A DNA stretch of 35,300 nt from CAZAFM01 sp964484395 (GTDB taxonomy: Bacteria; Campylobacterota; Campylobacteria; Campylobacterales; CAZAFM01), in assembly GCA_964484395.1 (NCBI GenBank), contig CAZAFM010000012.1, positions 1-35,300 of the forward strand. The letters are read 5' to 3'. Of this stretch, positions 1 through 7,556 are shown in pieces. The notes beneath the pieces were generated by a model. That model searched no databases, was not told where the DNA came from, and saw only the letters and a program-made list of their open reading frames with translations. The translations under genes and the position numbers were made by a program. Position 1 is the stretch's first letter; the number at the start of each line of letters is the position of its first letter.

Positions 1-1555
1 AGTATGCCATATGGAGAAGCTTTAGAGTCTCTACATCTGTAATGGTTGCATTTAGCTTGTTTTGGTCTAGCTTGAAGTCCATTACGCTATCTAACATTTT
101 AGTATGTGCTGTTACTTTTGTGTTTGTAGGATTTTTGTCTATATCACCTGTGATGGTGCTACTCCCTCTTAGTTTATGACCTATAGCAAAGTATAGAGCA
201 CCAAAGTCTTTTATAAGAGCTCTGTAGTCACTCTTGATAGAGCCATTACTTATTTTAAAGACACTCTTTTTTGTCTGCAAGTTTGCTATGTTTGAGTCTA
301 CATCTACTTTTGAGATAACCTCATCGCCACTAAGGGTTGTATCTACATGACCTTTATATGTTATAACAGGAGGTCTATGCTCAAACTCAAACTGCTTTTG
401 GAGTACATCTCTATCTACACTTCCACTCTTAATATCTGTCTTTATAGTCCCTGCTAGTTTACCCATCTCTAAGGAGCTTAGTTTTGCATCTATGTCTATT
501 TTTCCATCACTGTAGTGAGGTTGCTCAACCATATATAGAAGAGCCGCTATGTCTAAGTCTTTGATAGTAGCATCTAAAGAGGCTGGTTTGAACTCTTTTA
601 GATTTGCTTTGATGTTTGTATCACCTTTTGCTAAGATCCCACTTGAAGTTATATCCATGCTTTTATCATCTCCAACAGCTTTACCTTTTAGTGATAGAGC
701 ACCTCTTAGAGGGGCGTTTGTGATAGGCTTGAAGGCTTCAAGTTTTTCTACATCTATGTTGTAGTCTAGGTCTATATAGGAGCTAAAAGGAAGTGCCGAA
801 CCTTTTATATAGACTTTTGCAAGGTTTGAAAGGAGGTTGTAGTCTATAAGTGCTCTATCTCCATCTAGTTTTATCTCTGCATCAGAGGTAAAAGTTGTCG
901 CAGGTATGGTGACATTGAAATCTCTTTTCATTATGGATTGGCTTATAGTCCCTTTGTTTATGTTTATATTGGCATAGCCACTCATATTTTCTGCTGCAAG
1001 TATATCTATATCACTTTCTAGGTTTACTATTGCACTAGCATACGCTGGTTTCCCTAGTAGGGCTAGAAGTTCTTCAAGTTTTAGGTCTTTTATGCTTACA
1101 ACAGCTTTTGCGGGTTGTTTATTTTTGACAGTGATATCATATGTTGTACTACTTGATGCTATATCACTTTTTCCATCTACAACTAGCTCATCCATATCTC
1201 CTTTGATGCTTCCATCCATATTTAGAGTACCTTTTAGAGGTTGCTGTGTTAGGCTACTTAGTGCTTCTAGGTTTGTAAGAGAGATATTGTAGCTTGCCTC
1301 TAGTGATTGAGAGATAAGTGAATGATCACCTTTTGCCTTGATTGTATTTTTGGGTGTTAATTCTAGTTCTATATCAAAACTCCCAAACCCAAGTGTAAAA
1401 ACATTTAGCTTAGCACTATTTAGCTGTGTTGCTTTTTGTATCTCTTTTTCTATGTATGGCTTAACCAGAGCATTTCCAGGAGGTGTAAAAAGCAACACAT
1501 ATAGAGCAACTATCAAAACTACCAATATACCAATAATCCAAAACAACCACTTCAT
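1..1555 (-). CDS. AsmA-like envelope protein, partial (C-terminus outside window)
   Basis: An open frame reads leftward from an ATG at 1555-1553 to base 1 with no stop, giving at least 518 codons; the C-terminus is missing. GGGAG lies about 5 nt before the start. The protein opens with a short basic stretch and one hydrophobic segment (about residues 3-22), an uncleaved signal anchor, followed by long beta-rich sequence with repeated patterns such as LKGTLNMDGSIKGDMDEL and LRGALSLKGKAVGDDKS. This repeat style is typical of AsmA/DUF748-type proteins, which are anchored in the inner membrane, span the periplasm and are implicated in lipid transport to the outer membrane. The family call rests on overall character, not on a diagnostic motif. 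It is divergent from the gene at 1735. Confidence 0.7.
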   Translation of the reverse strand, partial: MKWLFWIIGILVVLIVALYVLLFTPPGNALVKPYIEKEIQKATQLNSAKLNVFTLGFGSFDIELELTPKNTIKAKGDHSLISQSLEASYNISLTNLEALSSLTQQPLKGTLNMDGSIKGDMDELVVDGKSDIASSSTTYDITVKNKQPAKAVVSIKDLKLEELLALLGKPAYASAIVNLESDIDILAAENMSGYANININKGTISQSIMKRDFNVTIPATTFTSDAEIKLDGDRALIDYNLLSNLAKVYIKGSALPFSSYIDLDYNIDVEKLEAFKPITNAPLRGALSLKGKAVGDDKSMDITSSGILAKGDTNIKANLKEFKPASLDATIKDLDIAALLYMVEQPHYSDGKIDIDAKLSSLEMGKLAGTIKTDIKSGSVDRDVLQKQFEFEHRPPVITYKGHVDTTLSGDEVISKVDVDSNIANLQTKKSVFKISNGSIKSDYRALIKDFGALYFAIGHKLRGSSTITGDIDKNPTNTKVTAHTKMLDSVMDFKLDQNKLNATITDVETLKLLHMAY

Positions 1556-1734
1556 TTTCACTCCCATTTAATGTATTGTGTTGATATATTATCAAATTGA
1601 TATTTAAAGTACATTCCTCAAAGATACAAAATTGTAATATATCTACTACTAGGTGTATAAAAAAAATACAACAAAAAAGTGGTTATCTAAACATTTTCTA
1701 GTATCATACACTCATTACTTCATAAGGAGCAGTT
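1556..1734. promoter_or_regulatory. Divergent intergenic region with a TGTAT-N7-ATACA palindrome
   Basis: This AT-rich spacer separates the leftward AsmA-like gene from the rightward nif-accessory operon. It contains a perfect interrupted palindrome, TGTAT-N7-ATACA, at 1654-1670, and the ribosome binding site AAGGAG at 1724-1729 that serves the TTG start at 1735. I looked for a sigma-54 -24/-12 element (GG-N10-GC) and a NifA upstream site (TGT-N10-ACA) and found no convincing match; the palindrome has N11 between TGT and ACA. The regulator is unknown. Confidence 0.35.
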
Positions 1735-2847
1735 TTGCTAAAGGGCTTTGCAACAAAAGAGGGTACTACTAGAGTGGCTGAGCGAACAAAAAGTAGTGAT
1801 GATTTTTATAAAGAGGGAGATGGGCTTCTTTTTTCATCTATATCTTTAGGTGGTTTTGCACCTGAGGCTTATAGAGAGGAGAACTATATCTACTCTTTTA
1901 AGGATAGCTTTCTTGAAGCCATCAAGCAAGGGTGCAACCACTTTGTTACAGCTCTTAGCTACCGCTATACAAAAACAACTCAAGAGCTAGCAGAGGCTTT
2001 AGGTGAGGCGTTTAGAGCTGGTCTTTTAAAAAGAGATGAAGTTATTATCTCTGAAAAAGCAGGTTTTATACCCCTTGCATATCCTTTCCCAAAAAACCCA
2101 TACAGATGGATACAAGAAGAGCTGGTAGATACAAATATCTGTACAAAAGAGGATGTTGTAAGTGATCAGTACTGTATTGCACCTGAGTTTATAGAGTATA
2201 GTTGTGATAGAAGTAGAGATATACTTGGGGTTGAGACTATTGATATTTTTTATATACAAAACCCAGAGTTTATGCTTGGTTTTTTGGATAGAAAAGAGGT
2301 TTTAAAAAGGCTAGAAAAGGCTTTTAAAAGGTGCGAGGAGCTTGTTAAAAAAGGTAAGATAAAAAGATATGGTGTAGCTACATGGAATAGCTTTATGTAT
2401 GAAAAAGACAATTTAGAGTATCTAAGTCTAAAAGAGCTTCTTGATATGGCAAAAAAAGTAGGTGGAAAAGAGCACTCTTTTAAGTATATACTTTTTCCAT
2501 ATAACCTAGCAAAAGTTCAAGCTGCCACTATGAAAACCCAGAGAGGTAAAAATGGGGATGTGAGTATTTTTGAAGCAGCAAGTGAGCTTGGAGTAGAGAT
2601 GATAGGAGTCTCTCCTTTTTTAAGAATGAATCTGTTTAAGGCTCCTTTTGGAGAGAAGTTTAGGGCTCTATGTGGTGAGGTTGCTATGAGTGATATTCAA
2701 AGAGCTCTGCAGTTTGCAAGGTCAAATGGATTTACAGTGACAACAGTGTTTAGCTCGACAAAAAAAGAGCATATAGAGCACAATTTTGAGCTAAAAGATA
2801 TTCCAAAAATAAGTAGCAATAACTATGCAAAAATATTTTCAATATAA
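1735..2847 (+). CDS. Aldo/keto reductase-family protein, nif-associated, active site altered
   Basis: 370 aa, TTG start supported by AAGGAG 5 nt upstream. The sequence follows the aldo/keto reductase TIM barrel: an early SLGGFAPEAYREE segment, a GCNHFVTALSYRY stretch at the first catalytic position, ISEKAG, a DIFYIQNPE strand and KIKRYGVATWNSF. Of the usual Asp-Tyr-Lys-His tetrad, Tyr76 and Lys108 remain, but the Asp position is Val71 and the His position is Gln175, so ordinary NAD(P)H-dependent carbonyl reduction is doubtful. It lies 9 bp upstream of a flavoprotein and leads a run ending in nifT, clpX and nifA, so a role tied to nitrogen fixation is inferred from context. The substrate cannot be named. 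Confidence 0.8.
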   Translation: MLKGFATKEGTTRVAERTKSSDDFYKEGDGLLFSSISLGGFAPEAYREENYIYSFKDSFLEAIKQGCNHFVTALSYRYTKTTQELAEALGEAFRAGLLKRDEVIISEKAGFIPLAYPFPKNPYRWIQEELVDTNICTKEDVVSDQYCIAPEFIEYSCDRSRDILGVETIDIFYIQNPEFMLGFLDRKEVLKRLEKAFKRCEELVKKGKIKRYGVATWNSFMYEKDNLEYLSLKELLDMAKKVGGKEHSFKYILFPYNLAKVQAATMKTQRGKNGDVSIFEAASELGVEMIGVSPFLRMNLFKAPFGEKFRALCGEVAMSDIQRALQFARSNGFTVTTVFSSTKKEHIEHNFELKDIPKISSNNYAKIFSI

Positions 2848-2856
2848 AGGTAAAAA

Positions 2857-4500
2857 ATGCTCTTTGATATAGTAATAGTAGGTGGAGGAATAGCAGGCTT
2901 TAGTGCAGCTCTTGAAGCAGCAAATAGAGGCTCAAAAGTAGCCATAATCTCTAAAGGAAACTTCTTTAGGTCAAATAGTGCATTAGCTAGTGGTGGAATA
3001 AATGCAGCCTTAGGAAATGAGGAAGAAGACTCAGCAGAAAACCATATAAGTGACACTCTAAAAGGCTCTGCAGGTTTAGGAGATAAAAAAGCTGCTAAAA
3101 TTATGTGTGAGCAGGCTTTGCAAAGTATAGATAAGCTTGAGTATCTAGGAGCTAACTTTGATAAAAAAGACAATAAGATAGCTCAACGACCCTTTGGTGG
3201 AGCAGGTAAAAAAAGAACATGCTATGTCGCTGATAAGACAGGTGGAGCAATAGTTCAGACATATATGAGAAACCTAAAGGGTCATGAAAATCTAACCTTC
3301 ATAAGTGACTATATGTTACTAAATATCATCAAGTATAAAGATGAGATAGCAGGTATTACAGTTCTAAATAAAAAAGATTCAACCACAAATGTTATAGCTA
3401 CCAAGTCTCTAATACTTGCAACTGGTGGATATGCTGGGATATATCATGGATATAACACTAACACTCCTGATTCTACAGGAGATGGGATAGCAGTAGCACT
3501 TAGGGCTGGACTTGAAGTGAAAAACTGTGAGTTTGTTCAGTTTCATCCTACTGGTTTTGCAAAAAGTGGACAGCTAGTAAGTGAGGCTGCTAGAGGTGAG
3601 GGCGGCTTTTTGGTGAATGAAAAAGAGGAGCGCTTCACTGATGAGCTTCAAACAAGAGATAAGCTAGCCCGTGCCATAGCAGAGGAGATAAAAAACGGAC
3701 ATAAAGTCTATATAGACCTAAGACATCTTGAGCCTGAATTGATAGAAAAAAAGCTTCCTTCACTCCAAAAATCAGCCCTTATGCAAGGTGGTGTAGATAT
3801 AACCAAAGAGCTCCTAGAGATAAAGCCAGTAGCCCACTACTGTATGGGTGGCATACCTGTAAACTCTAAATGTCAAAGTGAGCTAAAGGGAGTATATGCT
3901 TGTGGTGAGGTTGCTTATACTGGAGCTCATGGAGCAAACAGACTTGGTGGTAACTCTCTTCTTGAAGCAGATGTATTTGGTGCAATCGCTGGAAGAGAAG
4001 CATCTGCTTATTCTTCTAAGAGAGATTACTACCCCATAGACTATGAGCTTGTAGCAAAAGATATGAACCTAGTTGAGCACATCATAAATGGTGAAAATCT
4101 ATACAATATTACAAGTATAAAAAAGAATTTAGGGCGTACTATGTATGAAAATGTAGGTATTTTTAGGACTGAAGATACTCTTTTAAGAGGGTTTGACTAC
4201 ATCAAGTACCTAAGACGCTTAACAGTAAATCTTCACTGTACTATAAAAGAGAGAGAGTTCAATATGGAGCTTCCTGCTATTTTGGAGCTTAGAAATATGC
4301 TTTTAGTTGCTGAAGCTACAACTATGTCAGCTCTAAAAAGAGAGGAGAGTAGAGGGTCTCATTATAGGATAGATTATCCAGAGATGAGTGATAAATTTGC
4401 AGCTCCTTCAGGTATCAAGGAATTAAGAGATGGTTATCTTAAGATTGAATTTGAAAAAGGAGGGGTTCTAACAGCTATTAGAAAGTTTTTGAAAAATTAA
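2857..4500 (+). CDS. FAD-dependent oxidoreductase of the fumarate reductase/L-aspartate oxidase family
   Basis: 547 aa. An N-terminal dinucleotide fold (VIVGGGIAGFSAALEA) is followed by SdhA/FrdA/NadB landmarks: HPTGF, EAARGEGGFLVN, AHYCMGG, GAHGANRLGGNSLLE and, near the C-terminus, ELRNMLLVAEA and REESRGSHYR. In SdhA/FrdA a His carries covalent FAD; the equivalent position here is Asn40 (RSNSALASGG), so FAD is probably non-covalent, as in NadB and soluble fumarate reductases. No iron-sulfur or membrane-anchor subunit gene is adjacent, which also argues against a respiratory complex. NadB is one possible identity; the neighbours (aldo/keto reductase upstream, nifT 23 bp downstream) suggest a nif-specific function instead. 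The family is certain, the substrate is not. Confidence 0.85.
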   Translation: MLFDIVIVGGGIAGFSAALEAANRGSKVAIISKGNFFRSNSALASGGINAALGNEEEDSAENHISDTLKGSAGLGDKKAAKIMCEQALQSIDKLEYLGANFDKKDNKIAQRPFGGAGKKRTCYVADKTGGAIVQTYMRNLKGHENLTFISDYMLLNIIKYKDEIAGITVLNKKDSTTNVIATKSLILATGGYAGIYHGYNTNTPDSTGDGIAVALRAGLEVKNCEFVQFHPTGFAKSGQLVSEAARGEGGFLVNEKEERFTDELQTRDKLARAIAEEIKNGHKVYIDLRHLEPELIEKKLPSLQKSALMQGGVDITKELLEIKPVAHYCMGGIPVNSKCQSELKGVYACGEVAYTGAHGANRLGGNSLLEADVFGAIAGREASAYSSKRDYYPIDYELVAKDMNLVEHIINGENLYNITSIKKNLGRTMYENVGIFRTEDTLLRGFDYIKYLRRLTVNLHCTIKEREFNMELPAILELRNMLLVAEATTMSALKREESRGSHYRIDYPEMSDKFAAPSGIKELRDGYLKIEFEKGGVLTAIRKFLKN

Positions 4501-4523
4501 AATCTATATATAAGGAGACTAGA

Positions 4524-4733
4524 ATGGCAAAAGTAATGTTAAGTCAAAGGGATGGAAAACTAAACTTCTATGTACCCAAAAAAGACCTAGAAGATGTAGT
4601 GGTTGAGATAGAGTTTGATAGTGATGAGAAGTTTGGTGGTGAACTAACCCTAGCTAATGGTCAGAAGTGGTTTATAGAACCAAAAGAGAAAAAGATACCT
4701 AGTGAAATGAATGCTAAAAAAATAAGTGATTAG
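4524..4733 (+). CDS. nifT: NifT/FixU-type nitrogen fixation protein
   Basis: 69 aa, with AAGGAG upstream of the ATG. The NifT/FixU signature is clear: a KVML opening, YVPKKDLED near residues 17-25, and GGELTLANGQKWFIEP in the middle, followed by a C-terminal AKKI matching the family's ending. NifT is a small protein of unknown biochemical role normally encoded next to nitrogenase structural or cofactor genes; mutants usually show little phenotype. Its place between the flavoprotein and clpX, upstream of nifA, is the main anchor for calling this operon nif-related. The length fits the family. Confidence 0.85.
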   Translation: MAKVMLSQRDGKLNFYVPKKDLEDVVVEIEFDSDEKFGGELTLANGQKWFIEPKEKKIPSEMNAKKISD

Positions 4734-4745
4734 AAGGAAGTTGTA

Positions 4746-5948
4746 GTGGCTAAAGCTAATATTTGTTCATTTTGTGGTAAAAAAGAGCAACTAGTAGATA
4801 AGCTTTTTGTAAGTGACCTTGAGTGCTCTATATGTAATGAGTGTATAGGTCAGCTAAAGAGTCTAATTGAGAGTGAAGAGGAGAGTAAACTCCAAGATGA
4901 CTTTAGCTTTGGTATTCCAAAACCAAAAGAGATAGTAGAGTTCCTAAATAGTTATGTAATAGGCCAAGAAGAGGCAAAAATGATACTTGCAGTTGCTCTT
5001 TATAATCACTACAAAAGAATAGAGTATCCTCAAAGTTCAGGTATTGAGCTTCAAAAGAGTAATGTTTTGCTAATTGGACCTACTGGTTCTGGGAAGACAC
5101 TTCTTGCTAGTTCACTAGCTAAGATTATGAGTGTGCCCTTTGCTATAGCTGACTCTACTGCTCTAACTGAGGCTGGATATGTAGGGGAGGATGTAGAGTC
5201 TATACTCTCTCGCTTACTAGCAAGTGCAAACTTTGATATAGACAGAGCACAAAAAGGGATAATCTACATAGATGAGATAGATAAGATAAGTCGCAAGGGT
5301 GAGAGTGCAACAATAGGTAGAGATGTTTCAGGTGAGGGTGTACAAGAGGGTTTGTTAAAAATACTAGAGGGTGCGGATGTATATGTACCTATGAAAGGAA
5401 GTAGAAAAAACTCAAGTACAGAGACGGTGCTTGTAAACACAAAAAACATACTATTTATCTGTGGTGGGGCATTTGTAGGACTAGGTGAAGCTAGGGAAGA
5501 GATAAAGATGGGCTTTAACCAAGAATCAAAGAATGAGGAAGAGAGTTTTGAGCAAAAAGAACTTATAAAGTATGGGATGATACCTGAGTTTGTAGGCAGG
5601 ATACCAGTAGTGGCAAGGCTAAATGCTCTAAGTGTAGATGATATGTTAAAAATCCTAAGAGAGCCAAAAAACTCCATAGTAAAGCAGTATGAGGTGTACT
5701 TCAAACTAGATGGAGTGGAGCTTGAGTTTAGTAATGAAGCTCTAAAAGAGGTAGCAGAGCTAGCACAAAAAAGAGGAATAGGAGCTAGAGGATTAAAAAG
5801 TATCTTGGATAAAAGGATGCTAAAGCTACTATATGAGATACCATCTATGAGTAACTTAAAAAAATGCCAGATAACAAAAGGTTTTTTTAAAGAGGGAAGA
5901 AATGCGCGTTTTGTGTATTCTAAGAGCTCTAAAAGGAGTGAAAAATGA
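4746..5948 (+). CDS. clpX: ClpX-type AAA+ unfoldase, nif-linked paralogue
   Basis: 400 aa, GTG start with AAGGAAG upstream. It has an N-terminal zinc finger (Cys7, Cys10, Cys27, Cys30), Walker A GPTGSGKT, pore loop GYVGED, Walker B IIYIDEIDKI and the GRIPV sensor region. ClpX unfolds proteins and feeds them to ClpP. Two substrate/partner elements differ from housekeeping ClpX: the RKH loop that helps bind ssrA-type tags reads R220-K221-N222, and the ClpP-docking IGF loop reads M255-G256-F257, so ClpP binding may persist while substrate choice changes. Azotobacter vinelandii carries a second, nif-linked ClpX (ClpX2) that affects NifB and NifEN levels; the location between nifT and nifA suggests a similar role. 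It overlaps nifA by ATGA. Confidence 0.9.
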   Translation: MAKANICSFCGKKEQLVDKLFVSDLECSICNECIGQLKSLIESEEESKLQDDFSFGIPKPKEIVEFLNSYVIGQEEAKMILAVALYNHYKRIEYPQSSGIELQKSNVLLIGPTGSGKTLLASSLAKIMSVPFAIADSTALTEAGYVGEDVESILSRLLASANFDIDRAQKGIIYIDEIDKISRKGESATIGRDVSGEGVQEGLLKILEGADVYVPMKGSRKNSSTETVLVNTKNILFICGGAFVGLGEAREEIKMGFNQESKNEEESFEQKELIKYGMIPEFVGRIPVVARLNALSVDDMLKILREPKNSIVKQYEVYFKLDGVELEFSNEALKEVAELAQKRGIGARGLKSILDKRMLKLLYEIPSMSNLKKCQITKGFFKEGRNARFVYSKSSKRSEK

Positions 5949-7480
5949 AGTGCGAAACTAGCAACCTAAGCTGTGAGGAGTGCATCCCTTTTAAAGAGCT
6001 TAAGGTTCTTTATGAGATATCCAGAGCACTCAGCTCAACTGCAGAGCTTAAGGACTCTATTGGAAAGTCACTTGGTATTATAAAGGAGTACCTAAGTCTT
6101 GAAAAGATAGTTGTGTATGAGTATTCAGTTGATGATGAGTGGCTTGATGCTATAACTTCAGCAGGTCTTACTAAGACTGAAGAGATGAGGTCGTGCTACA
6201 AAGTAGGTGAGGGTGCTACAGGGATGGCGGCCAAAAGCAAAGAACCAATAATAGTAGAAAATATCCATAATAATGTACTTTTTCTAAATAAAAGTGGCTC
6301 TAAAAGCAGAGATGAGATATCTTATGTAGCTGTACCTATCTTGATAAAAGACGAGCTTTTAGGTGTACTTGGGGCTAGATTAAGTAAGGATGCGAAGATA
6401 GACTTTGAGGAGACTATCAAGATACTAACTATTGTTTGCTCTTTACTATCTCAGGTAATATACACAAACCATCTTCTAAAAAAAGAAAAAAAGCACTTAC
6501 GGGAAGAAAACAAGTTCCTAAAAGAGGAGATACTAAACCAAAAAAGTGAAGGTGGTATCATAGGGGATAGTCCTAAGATAAAGGCTGTTTTTGATGTGAT
6601 AAGTAAAGTAGCTAACTCAAAAGCTACTGTTCTTATAAGGGGTGAGACAGGGACTGGAAAGGAGCTAGTAGCAAAGTCTATACACGCCCAAAGCAAAAGA
6701 AAAGAGAAGCCATATATTAAGCTAAATTGTGCAGCTATTCCTGAAAGCTTGCTAGAATCAGAGCTTTTTGGGCATGAAAAAGGAGCTTTTACAGATGCTA
6801 GAGAGCTTAGAAAAGGTAGGTTTGAACTAGCTGATGGAGGGACACTTTTTTTAGATGAGATAGGCGATATAAGTGCGGCTTTACAAGTGAAGCTTCTAAG
6901 AGTCTTACAAGAACAAGAGTTTGAAAGAGTAGGTGGAAGTAAATCAATTAAAGTAGATGTAAGAATAATAGCCGCTACAAATAGAGACTTAGAAGGGATG
7001 GTTGAGAGCGGAGAGTTTAGGGAGGATCTTTTTTATAGGTTAAATGTTATACCTTTAGAGCTGCCTCCTTTGCGAGAGAGGGATGGAGATATAGAAGCAT
7101 TAGCTCAATATTTCTTAAAAATCTTTAATAAAATACATGCTAAAAACATCTCTCTTAATAGTGCAACTATACAAATTCTATCTTCATACGCTTGGTATGG
7201 AAACATTAGAGAGCTTGAAAATACTATGGAGAGGGTTGTGTTGCTAAGTAGTGATGGTGAGCTTGATGAGGAACTTCTAAAAAATATGCTTCCAGGTCTA
7301 AAAGAGAGTAAAGAGGTTAAAAAAATACTAAAAGCTAGTGATATAGAGAAGCTTGAAAAATCCTCTATACAAGAAGCGTTAAATGAGTGTGGTGGTGTAA
7401 AACAAAAAGCTGCTAAACTACTAGGTATCACTCCTAGACAGATTGACTATAAGATGAAAAAGTATAATATTTCAGAGTAG
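5945..7480 (+). CDS. nifA: NifA, sigma-54-dependent activator of nitrogen fixation genes
   Basis: 511 aa, start overlapping the clpX stop (ATGA) with AAAAGGAG upstream. Domain order: a Cys-containing N-terminus (Cys3, Cys10, Cys13), a GAF domain (about 20-170), a charged coiled linker (about 175-200), an AAA+ sigma-54 interaction domain (Walker A GETGTGKE at 233-240; sigma-54 contact loop GAFTDA at 280-285; GGTLFLDEIGD) and a C-terminal Fis-type helix-turn-helix (AAKLLGITPRQIDYKMKK). The domain plan and nif neighbours support NifA. The contact loop has Asp where GAFTGA is usual. The four-Cys interdomain motif of oxygen-sensitive rhizobial NifA is absent, as only one Cys remains in that region. 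A vnfA/anfA-type or other activator cannot be strictly excluded. Confidence 0.87.
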   Translation: MKCETSNLSCEECIPFKELKVLYEISRALSSTAELKDSIGKSLGIIKEYLSLEKIVVYEYSVDDEWLDAITSAGLTKTEEMRSCYKVGEGATGMAAKSKEPIIVENIHNNVLFLNKSGSKSRDEISYVAVPILIKDELLGVLGARLSKDAKIDFEETIKILTIVCSLLSQVIYTNHLLKKEKKHLREENKFLKEEILNQKSEGGIIGDSPKIKAVFDVISKVANSKATVLIRGETGTGKELVAKSIHAQSKRKEKPYIKLNCAAIPESLLESELFGHEKGAFTDARELRKGRFELADGGTLFLDEIGDISAALQVKLLRVLQEQEFERVGGSKSIKVDVRIIAATNRDLEGMVESGEFREDLFYRLNVIPLELPPLRERDGDIEALAQYFLKIFNKIHAKNISLNSATIQILSSYAWYGNIRELENTMERVVLLSSDGELDEELLKNMLPGLKESKEVKKILKASDIEKLEKSSIQEALNECGGVKQKAAKLLGITPRQIDYKMKKYNISE

Positions 7481-7520
7481 TACCGTATACATATATAAAG
7501 ATATATTGATATATTTATGA

Positions 7521-7526
7521 TACAAT
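7521..7526 (+). promoter_or_regulatory. Putative -10 box (TACAAT) for the permease operon
   Basis: TACAAT preceded by TATGA lies 31 nt upstream of the ATG at 7557 in an AT-rich gap after nifA. No good -35 is seen, which is usual for vegetative promoters in this phylum. The ribosome binding site CAGGAG follows. It separates the redox operon from nif transcription. Confidence 0.45.
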
Positions 7527-7556
7527 TCCTGTAGAACCAAAAAAGCAGGAGTTTAT

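Noticed and set aside
549..1571. Plus-strand open frames (549-764, 1092-1292, 1338-1571)
   Set aside because: They lie antisense to the continuous minus-strand AsmA-like gene and have no ribosome binding sites or recognisable domains.
1556..1734. Sigma-54 promoter or NifA upstream activator site before the AKR gene
   Set aside because: No GG-N10-GC and no TGT-N10-ACA; the closest is TGT-N11-ACA within an A-run.
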